NCBI GenBank assembly: GCA_944350405.1
Contig: CALVPC010000027.1
Span: 1 to 11,696 of the forward strand
Reading direction: 5' to 3'
Source of the DNA: an uncultured Bacilli bacterium
GTDB lineage: Bacteria > Bacillota_I > Bacilli_A > RF39 > UBA660
DNA: 11,696 bases
The notes beneath the pieces are model-generated. The model ran no database searches. It was not told where the DNA came from and was given only the letters and a program-made list of their open reading frames with translations. Within the stretch, counting starts at the first letter, position 1. Each line of letters starts with the position of its first letter. The position numbers were made by a program, and so were the translations under genes. Below, one piece after another: positions 1-5,076 of the stretch.

Positions 1-323
1 TCATAACTACTTGGTACTTCATTAATTATACTTAAATCATATCTTGCTGCTATACTTCCTGTATTTTTTATATTAAACTCATAGACATCTTCTTGTAATA
101 GTCCTTCACTATCTTCTAATACTATTATTTTCTTATTTATACTTTCATAGTTCTCTGTTAATGTTAAGGTTACATCTCCAGCTCTTATTATTTGTTCACT
201 ACTTGAAGAGGTATTTCCTCTTAATATTGCATAACTTGTTCCCGTTATTATTACTAGTAACCCTATTATTGTTATTATTAGACTTAGTTTTGTTGATATT
301 TTCATTTTTGCTTTTTCTTTCAT
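1..323 (-). CDS. TasA/camelysin-like exported protein, N-terminal part (truncated by window edge)
   Basis: Reading the minus strand from ATG at 323 gives 107 codons with no stop, running off the window. The start is lysine-rich, followed by a hydrophobic segment at about residues 13-28 and a TSYA signal-cleavage-like motif at 29-32. A polar Ser-rich stretch and a beta-type segment follow (AGDVTLTL at 48-55, EFNIKNTGSIAARYDL at 82-97). This resembles SipW-processed TasA/camelysin-type surface or matrix proteins, which have a short N-terminal signal, then AG-x-LxL, then an NxGxxxA segment. In-frame ATG codons also exist at 335 and 329. I chose 323 because GGTGAT (328-333), a good match to the 3' part of AAGGAGGTGAT, lies 4 nt upstream, and because the predicted transcript start near 348 leaves about 25 nt of leader. 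The family call is by pattern only; the missing C-terminus could change it. Its promoter contains a homopolymer (see 355-384). Confidence 0.6.
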   Translation of the reverse strand, partial: MKEKAKMKISTKLSLIITIIGLLVIITGTSYAILRGNTSSSSEQIIRAGDVTLTLTENYESINKKIIVLEDSEGLLQEDVYEFNIKNTGSIAARYDLSIINEVPSSY

Positions 324-354
324 TTTCATCACCATACTATAATATCTTACACTA

Positions 355-384
355 ATTATACCCCCCCCCCAGGCGAAAAATCAA
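355..384 (-). promoter_or_regulatory. Promoter with G10 spacer, driving the TasA/camelysin-like gene
   Basis: On the minus strand a -35 TTGATT (379-384) is followed by an 18-nt spacer ending in ten consecutive G, then a perfect -10 TATAAT (355-360). The optimal sigma-A spacer is 17, so losing one G would make it optimal and gaining one would weaken it. Transcription would start near 348, just upstream of the ribosome site at 328-333. The layout matches promoters whose strength varies by slippage of a homopolymer between -35 and -10. Confidence 0.7.
361..370. repeat. Homopolymeric tract C10 (G10 on minus strand)
   Basis: Ten identical C bases lie in a region that is otherwise strongly AT-rich, so chance occurrence is very unlikely. 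The tract occupies the spacer of the minus-strand promoter at 355-384 and abuts the -10 element directly. The true length could be heterogeneous or misassembled, since such tracts are error-prone in sequencing. Confidence 0.9.
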
Positions 385-416
385 GTTTATTGTACAAAGT
401 TTATTTTTCTCTTACA

Positions 417-434
417 TACGACTATTATTTCGTA
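417..434. repeat. Short inverted repeat in the divergent intergenic region (possible operator)
   Basis: TACGA (417-421) and TCGTA (430-434) are perfect reverse complements separated by 8 nt. The repeat sits just upstream of the extended -10 candidate at 442-450 and 33 nt outside the -35 of the minus-strand promoter, so a regulator bound here could affect either gene. A 5-nt arm in AT-rich DNA can arise by chance. Confidence 0.25.
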
Positions 435-441
435 AATTATT

Positions 442-450
442 TGATATAAA
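442..450 (+). promoter_or_regulatory. Candidate extended -10 promoter for the activase operon
   Basis: TGATATAAA fits TG-N-TATAA(A/T), an extended -10 that can work without a good -35, and none is seen. It would start transcription near 457, giving a leader of about 90 nt that begins with the hairpin at 456-471. A weaker alternative is TTGTGT (494-499), a 17-nt spacer and TTGAAT (517-522), which would give a short leader. Confidence 0.35.
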
Positions 451-455
451 TTAAT

Positions 456-478
456 CTCCTACTAGAAGGAGTTTTTTT
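456..478 (+). terminator. Small hairpin followed by T7, terminator-like
   Basis: CTCCT (456-460) and AGGAG (467-471) form a 5-bp stem with a 6-nt loop, followed by seven T (472-478). The polarity fits plus-strand termination, yet no plus-strand gene lies upstream in the window. It could end antisense transcription coming across the TasA/camelysin-like gene, act as a leader attenuator for the downstream operon, or be a 5'-end stabilising hairpin. Confidence 0.4.
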
Positions 479-545
479 ATTTGTTCTTTTAAATTGTGTA
501 CTTTTTTATTCTGCTTTTGAATACACTTACCTAGGAGATGATTTT

Positions 546-1451
546 ATGGTAATAGGAGTTCCAAGATGTTTGTTTTATTATAGATATCAGACTTTAATTA
601 GATCTTTTTTTAATGAATTAGATATTGAATATGTTATATCGGATCCTTCAAATAAAAAAATTCTAGAAGATGGTAAAAAGATTGCTCCGGATGAAGCATG
701 TTTTAGTTTAAAAATGTTTTTAGGACATGTTAAAAATCTTGAGGGAAAATGTGATTATATTTTTATTCCTAGAATAGAAAGTGTAAAACTTGATGAAAAA
801 GTATGCACCAATTTTTATCTTTTATATGATTTAGTCAATAATTTGTTTGATATAAAAATATTAGATTTTAATATAGATGAACAAAAAAGAAAAACTGAAA
901 AATCTGCTTTTATTCAATTAGGACTTTTTTTGGGATTTTCTTATAATAGAGTAATTACTGCTTATAATCATGCTAAAGAAAAAGAAAAGAAAGTTAAAAA
1001 TAATAATATTTTAAAGCAAACCTGTATTTTAAATAATAATTGTAAAAAAGTTTTAGTAGCAGGTCATCCTTATAATATTTATGATGAATTTATAGGTAAA
1101 CCACTTATTGATACTTTAAAGAAAAATAATATTGAGATTGTTTACTCAGACATTTATGATACAAAAAATATTGAAGAAGAATCTTCAATAATTTCTGAAG
1201 AAGTATATTGGACATTTAATAAAGAAATACTTGGTGCGATTGGTAAATACAAAGATAACGTTGATGGTATTATTCTAGTTTCTGCCTTTCCATGTGGCCC
1301 AGATTCATTGATTAATGAACTGGTGATTCGAAAAATTAAAGATATTCCTATTTTAAATATTATTTTAGATGAGGCTAACTCTGATACTGGGCTTGTTACT
1401 AGGCTTGAAAGTTTTATTGATATTATTAATAAGGAGAGTGCATATGAATAG
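546..1451 (+). CDS. DUF2229 / acyl-CoA dehydratase activase-related protein (COG3580-like)
   Basis: This 301-residue protein matches the DUF2229 module normally found inside large fused 2-hydroxyacyl-CoA dehydratase/activase proteins. It opens with IGVPRCLFYY and has SDPSNKKILEDG at 32-43, APDEACFSLKMFLGH at 47-61, SAFPCGPDSL at 246-255 and NSDTGLVTRLESF at 278-290. Cysteines 8, 52, 69, 87 and 250 are candidate iron-sulfur ligands; 52 and 250 sit in the motifs shared with the next gene product. No signal peptide or membrane segment is seen, so it should be cytoplasmic. The start is supported by AGGAG at 533-537, 8 nt upstream. It overlaps the next gene by 8 nt. By family, it probably works with that protein as the target of the ATP-driven reductase encoded third. 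The biochemical role of the family is not established and I do not assign a substrate. Confidence 0.75.
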   Translation: MVIGVPRCLFYYRYQTLIRSFFNELDIEYVISDPSNKKILEDGKKIAPDEACFSLKMFLGHVKNLEGKCDYIFIPRIESVKLDEKVCTNFYLLYDLVNNLFDIKILDFNIDEQKRKTEKSAFIQLGLFLGFSYNRVITAYNHAKEKEKKVKNNNILKQTCILNNNCKKVLVAGHPYNIYDEFIGKPLIDTLKKNNIEIVYSDIYDTKNIEEESSIISEEVYWTFNKEILGAIGKYKDNVDGIILVSAFPCGPDSLINELVIRKIKDIPILNIILDEANSDTGLVTRLESFIDIINKESAYE

Positions 1452-2508
1452 AATAATTTCTTTTCCTCATGTTGGAGACTATTCTTATTTTATAAAACCT
1501 TTCCTGGAAAAAGTCACTTTAGAAAAAGTTAAAATAGCTCCACCTATTACTAAGAAGACTGTAGAAATTGGCAGTAAACTTTCTCCAGACTCTGTATGTA
1601 TGCCATTTAAATACAATATTGGATGTTATGTTGAAGCATTAGAAGAAGGAGCTAATATTTTATTCCAATTTGGTGGAGGATGTCGTTATGGAAATTATGC
1701 TGAACTTCAAAAAACTATTTTATCTGATTTAGGTTATGAGTTTGAATTTTATGAATTTATAAAAAAAGGAAAAACTAGTTTTAATTACATATATAAAACT
1801 TTTAAAAGTATTAATTCTGAGCTTACTCGAATGACTCTTTTAAAAGAATTAATTTTAGTTTTTCTAAAAATTATGATTTTTGATAAAAGTGAGCATTATA
1901 CAAGAAAGAAAATTGAAAAAGACGAAGGTGAATTTAAAAAACTTAAATATAAATTTATTAATGATCTTTGTAATGAAAGAAATATATTTAAGATTTTTAA
2001 AATAAAACATCATTATAAACTCAAAAGAAAAACTATTAAAGTTAAAAAACCAAAACTTAAAGTTGGAATTATTGGGGAACTTTATACTGCAATGGAACCT
2101 TTTTCTACTTTTAATTTAGAAAATGAACTTAAAAAATATGATATAAGTGTTAAAAGATTTACTGATGTTTCTTATTTACTATTTTATAAAAAATTGTTTC
2201 ATCCATTTTTTAGATTTAAAATTAAAGATTATTTAAAATATCATATTGGTGCGGATGCGACTTGTAATGTATATCGTCTTTTATATTTGAAGAAAAAAGG
2301 ATATGATGGAGTCATTCATACTAAACCTTTTGGGTGTACTCCAGAGGTTGGAGTTATGCCTATTCTTAGTAAAATATCAAATGAAGAAAATATTCCAATT
2401 ATGTTTTTATCATTTGATACACAAGATTCTGATACAGGAATGAGAACAAGAATTGAAGCATTTAATGATATGCTGTTAATGAGAAAGGAAAAGAAAAATG
2501 GGAAATAA
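1444..2508 (+). CDS. CoA protein activase-like / HgdB-related protein (COG3581-like)
   Basis: This 354-residue protein starts at ATG 1444; AAGGAG (1431-1436) lies 7 nt upstream inside the previous gene. A longer in-frame reading from 1369 only adds a hydrophobic shadow of the upstream gene and is rejected. Landmarks are SFPHVGDYSYFI (6-17), PPITKKTVEIGSKLSPDSVC (33-52), FKYNIGCYVEALEEGAN (55-71), FGGGCRYGNYAELQ (76-89), KPFGCTPEVG (294-303) and DSDTGMRTRIEAF (328-340). Cysteines 52, 61, 80, 274 and 298 are possible cluster ligands. The middle (about 110-200) is Lys-rich and poorly patterned. The PD-x2-C, GC-x-PE and SDTG-x2-TR-x-E-x-F motifs parallel those of the upstream protein, suggesting related subunits, like the two subunits of 2-hydroxyacyl-CoA dehydratases. 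It overlaps the next gene by 11 nt, implying coupled translation. The reaction is unknown. Confidence 0.75.
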   Translation: MNRIISFPHVGDYSYFIKPFLEKVTLEKVKIAPPITKKTVEIGSKLSPDSVCMPFKYNIGCYVEALEEGANILFQFGGGCRYGNYAELQKTILSDLGYEFEFYEFIKKGKTSFNYIYKTFKSINSELTRMTLLKELILVFLKIMIFDKSEHYTRKKIEKDEGEFKKLKYKFINDLCNERNIFKIFKIKHHYKLKRKTIKVKKPKLKVGIIGELYTAMEPFSTFNLENELKKYDISVKRFTDVSYLLFYKKLFHPFFRFKIKDYLKYHIGADATCNVYRLLYLKKKGYDGVIHTKPFGCTPEVGVMPILSKISNEENIPIMFLSFDTQDSDTGMRTRIEAFNDMLLMRKEKKNGK

Positions 2509-3445
2509 AAAAGCTTATCTAGGTATTGATATAGGTTCTATATCTACTAAAGGAGTTATTATTGATGAGAATAACAATATTATTTGTAGTAGTTACTTAT
2601 GGACTAAAGGAGTTCCTATTCAGGCAGTTAAAAACTTGTTAAAAGAGTTAAAGAAAAACTTGCCAGATGGTTATATAGTTGTTTCTTGTGGTACAACTGG
2701 TAGTGCTAGAAGATTAATTGGAATAATGACTGGAGCAAGTGTGATTAAAAATGAAATAACTGCTCATGCAATTGGTACTTCTTCTATTTATAAAGATGTG
2801 AAAACAATATTTGAAATTGGTGGGCAGGATTCTAAAATAATACTTATTGATAATGGAATAGTTACAGATTATGCGATGAATACTATTTGTGCAGCAGGAA
2901 CAGGAGCATTTTTATCTAGTCAAGCAAAAAGACTAGAAATTGATGTTCAGGATTTTGGTAGAATTGCTCTTACATCTAAGAATCCTACTAAAATTGCTGC
3001 TAGATGCACGGTTTTTGCTGAATCCGACTTGGTTCATAAAGCTCAAATTGGTCATAAAAAAGAAGATATTATCGCAGGGCTTTGCTATAGTGTGGTAAAT
3101 AATTATTTAAATAATGTAGCTAAGGGTAAAAAAATAAAACCTCCTATTGTTTTTCAAGGAGGAGTTAGTAAAAATATAGGAGTAGTTAAAGCTTTTTGCG
3201 ACGTTACTGGAGAGGATATTATTACTGATCCAAATGGTCATCTAATGGGAGCTTTAGGGGTAGCTATTTTATCTAAAAAAGAAAAAGAAGAAGTATTTGA
3301 TTTTAACGTGCTAGATTTAGATTTTGAAACAAAAGGTTATGAATGTAAAAGATGTCCTAATCATTGTGAAATAATTGCTATAAAAAAGGATAAAAAAATT
3401 ATTGATACTTGGGGTAATCGCTGTGAAAGAGGTGCTATTATTTAG
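2498..3445 (+). CDS. Acyl-CoA dehydratase activase, BadF/BcrA/HgdC-type ATPase (COG1924-like)
   Basis: This 315-residue ASKHA-fold ATPase has phosphate-1 motif LGIDIGSISTKG (8-19), CGTTGSARRLIG (64-75), FEIGGQDSKII (105-115), ICAAGTGAFL (130-139), ARCTVFAESD (168-177), FQGGVSKNIG (219-228) and NGHLMGALGVA (246-256). In the characterised HgdC family, homodimers bridge one [4Fe-4S] cluster through two cysteines per subunit; C131 and C170 here are at the matching motifs. ATP hydrolysis by such proteins drives an electron to a partner at very low potential. A C-terminal tail (about 280-312) adds CKRCPNHC and GNRCERG, with four more cysteines (283, 286, 290, 309); it resembles the linker that follows the activase part in the fused relatives. 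AGGA (2486-2489) lies 8 nt before the start. The partner is most likely one or both upstream proteins. The enzyme should be oxygen-sensitive. Confidence 0.88.
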   Translation: MGNKKAYLGIDIGSISTKGVIIDENNNIICSSYLWTKGVPIQAVKNLLKELKKNLPDGYIVVSCGTTGSARRLIGIMTGASVIKNEITAHAIGTSSIYKDVKTIFEIGGQDSKIILIDNGIVTDYAMNTICAAGTGAFLSSQAKRLEIDVQDFGRIALTSKNPTKIAARCTVFAESDLVHKAQIGHKKEDIIAGLCYSVVNNYLNNVAKGKKIKPPIVFQGGVSKNIGVVKAFCDVTGEDIITDPNGHLMGALGVAILSKKEKEEVFDFNVLDLDFETKGYECKRCPNHCEIIAIKKDKKIIDTWGNRCERGAII

Positions 3446-3458
3446 ACAAAATAAAAAA

Positions 3459-3535
3459 TGGCGCGCCCAGAAGGATTTGAACCCTCAGCCTCTTGGTCCG
3501 TAGCCAAACGCTCTATCCAATTGAGCTATGGGCGC
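3459..3535 (-). tRNA. tRNA-Arg(ACG)
   Basis: The minus strand folds as a complete cloverleaf. Acceptor GCGCCCA (5' end at 3535) pairs with TGGGCGC, followed by discriminator G and an encoded CCA (3459-3461). The anticodon loop CTACGGA sits on a TTTGG/CCAAG stem and gives anticodon ACG. The T arm contains GGTTCGAATCC. In bacteria A34 of this tRNA is converted to inosine by TadA so that CGU, CGC and CGA are read. Downstream is only a T-rich tail. The gene is convergent with the activase operon, whose last stop is 13 nt away. Confidence 0.97.
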
Positions 3536-3556
3536 ATATAGCCATTAACATGTTAA

Positions 3557-3585
3557 ATTATACCTTATTAATTATATTTTTTCAA
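3557..3585 (-). promoter_or_regulatory. Sigma-A-type promoter of tRNA-Arg
   Basis: On the minus strand TTGAAA (3580-3585), a 17-nt spacer and a perfect TATAAT (3557-3562) stand upstream of the tRNA. The predicted start near 3550 leaves a 5' leader of about 15 nt for RNase P to remove. Confidence 0.88.
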
Positions 3586-3596
3586 GTATTTAATAT

Positions 3597-3622
3597 AAAA
3601 AAGAGAAAATAATTTTTCTCTT
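3597..3622 (-). terminator. Intrinsic terminator after rpe
   Basis: On the minus strand AAGAGAAAA (3614-3622) pairs with TTTTCTCTT (3601-3609) over 9 bp around a 4-nt loop, followed by more T. The first bases of the stem belong to the rpe stop codon. It closes the long minus-strand operon just before the separate tRNA promoter. Confidence 0.8.
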
Positions 3623-4244
3623 AAAGTTCTTTTAGTTTTTGTATATTGTGAAAATCATTTAATATATATGAAGCACTTACGATAATATCTGCTTCTTTTA
3701 TTTTATCTAATACTTGATCATTTACTCCGCCATCTATAGCAATTTTCACATTTATATTATTATCATTTAAATATTTTTTTAATTCTATTATTTTATCTTC
3801 GGCAACATCTAAAAATTCTTGCCCACTTTTTCCAGGATTGACTCCCATTATTAATACTTCTTTAGCTTTTGTTAAATATGGATATACTTTTTCTATATTT
3901 GTTTCTGGACTTATAGCTATACCTGCTTTTATTCCATAATTAATTATTTTGTCTAAATATTTTTCAAAATTATTTATTTCTATATGAATAGTAATATATT
4001 CAATGTTATATAAAGATAGTGTTTCAATATATTTATTAGGATTTTCAACCATTAGATGGACATCATTTTTTTTAGTTGATATTTTTAATAAACTTGTTAA
4101 ATCTTTAAGAGGTAAATTTTTTGTTTGAACGAATTTACCATCCATTACATCGAAATGAATATAATCGGCATCGGTTTCATTTATCTGTCTTATATATTCT
4201 TTATAATTTCCTTCTTTTAAAAATGATACAGAGATTTCTTTCAT
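3621..4244 (-). CDS. rpe: Ribulose-phosphate 3-epimerase
   Basis: This 207-residue TIM-barrel protein should interconvert D-ribulose 5-phosphate and D-xylulose 5-phosphate in the pentose-phosphate pathway, in the cytoplasm. Family metal and catalytic positions are visible: H30 and D32 in HFDVMDGKFV, H63 in DVHLMVENP, and D171 in AIDGGV. The phosphate and loop motifs GIAISPETN (108-116) and IMGVNPGKSGQEF (132-144) are present. It is slightly shorter than the usual 215-220 residues. The N-terminal strand reads ISVSFLKEG where most Rpe proteins have a PSILSADF-like sequence. The ribosome site GAGG lies in the end of rsgA, whose stop is 2 nt from this start, so the two are co-translated. The position after prpC-prkC-rsgA is the same as in Bacillus subtilis. 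A related sugar-phosphate epimerase is a minor alternative. Confidence 0.88.
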   Translation of the reverse strand: MKEISVSFLKEGNYKEYIRQINETDADYIHFDVMDGKFVQTKNLPLKDLTSLLKISTKKNDVHLMVENPNKYIETLSLYNIEYITIHIEINNFEKYLDKIINYGIKAGIAISPETNIEKVYPYLTKAKEVLIMGVNPGKSGQEFLDVAEDKIIELKKYLNDNNINVKIAIDGGVNDQVLDKIKEADIIVSASYILNDFHNIQKLKEL

Positions 4245-4246
4245 AT

Positions 4247-5068
4247 TTACCTCTTTTCTATAAATTTTTTGTAGTTTTCATATCTTGACTTTAATATATT
4301 ATGTCCTACTTCTTTTTTTACTTTACATTCTTTTTCATTTATATGATTACAATTTTTATATGGACAATTATATTTATTAAATTCAATAAAAGATTTTTTT
4401 ATTTCTTCATTTGTATAATTTGTAAGATCTAAAGCTGAAAATCCTGGAGTATCTAAAACTTTTCCTTTAAATAATTCTACTAGAGTTATATATCTTGTTG
4501 TGTGTTTACCTCTTCCTAGAGCTTTGGAAATTTCATTTGTTTCAAAATTTAAATTTTTATCTAACTTATTAATTAATGTTGATTTCCCTGCCCCAGTTTG
4601 TCCAGTTAATACTACTGTTTTATTTTTAAATATTCTTTTTATTTTAAATAGTTCTGTATTATATATAACTTTATAACCTATTTTTTTATAATAATTTAAA
4701 GTTGGTTTTAACTCTTTTAATTCTTTTTTCGTAAGCAGGTCTTTTTTTGTTAAGCATATTATTGGTTTTATGTTATTTAGATTAGATATTACTAATAGTT
4801 TATCTAATAAATTTGTATTAAAAGCTGGATTTTTTAGACTAGTTATTATTAGTGCAATATCTATATTTGCTACTGGTGGTCTATCTAACTCATTTTTTCT
4901 TTTTTCAATACTATTTATTACTTTTTCTTTTTCATCAAAGAAAACATAATCTCCAACTTTAGGTGTTATGTTTTCTTTTCTAAATTTACCACGTGCTTTG
5001 CAAATATATTCTTTATCTTTTTTTACAAAATAGTCATTACTTATTATTTTTATTATTTGTCCTTTCAT
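4247..5068 (-). CDS. rsgA: Small ribosomal subunit biogenesis GTPase RsgA
   Basis: This 273-residue circularly permuted GTPase acts in late maturation of the 30S subunit. An N-terminal OB-fold (about 1-65) precedes the G domain, whose motifs occur in permuted order: G4 TKKD (107-110), G1 GQTGAGKST (156-164), the conserved GKHTTR segment (187-192) and G3 DTPG (206-209). A C-terminal zinc knuckle is shown by C235, C240, H242 and C248. Length is near the family's usual 290. AGGAG at 5074-5078 supports the start and lies across the prkC stop; the gap between the genes is 8 nt. Being in one operon with the PrkC kinase fits the known phosphorylation of its B. subtilis homologue (CpgA) by PrkC. That link is not shown by this sequence. 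Confidence 0.95.
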   Translation of the reverse strand: MKGQIIKIISNDYFVKKDKEYICKARGKFRKENITPKVGDYVFFDEKEKVINSIEKRKNELDRPPVANIDIALIITSLKNPAFNTNLLDKLLVISNLNNIKPIICLTKKDLLTKKELKELKPTLNYYKKIGYKVIYNTELFKIKRIFKNKTVVLTGQTGAGKSTLINKLDKNLNFETNEISKALGRGKHTTRYITLVELFKGKVLDTPGFSALDLTNYTNEEIKKSFIEFNKYNCPYKNCNHINEKECKVKKEVGHNILKSRYENYKKFIEKR

Positions 5069-5076
5069 TTTGTCTC

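Noticed and set aside
107..110. RsgA G4 motif TKKD instead of NKxD (protein residues 107-110) as a defect
   Set aside because: TKxD is common in RsgA proteins of Firmicutes, so it is not evidence of loss of function.
161..355. Plus-strand open frame rich in Leu and Phe
   Set aside because: It is the antisense shadow of the truncated TasA/camelysin-like gene and crosses its signal-peptide region; no ribosome site.
1369..1443. Upstream extension of the second operon gene by 25 hydrophobic residues
   Set aside because: Lies wholly inside the preceding gene in another frame and has no ribosome site; ATG 1444 with AAGGAG is far better.
3460..3467. GGCGCGCC palindrome standing out in AT-rich DNA
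   Set aside because: Fully explained by the tRNA-Arg acceptor stem, discriminator base and CCA end.
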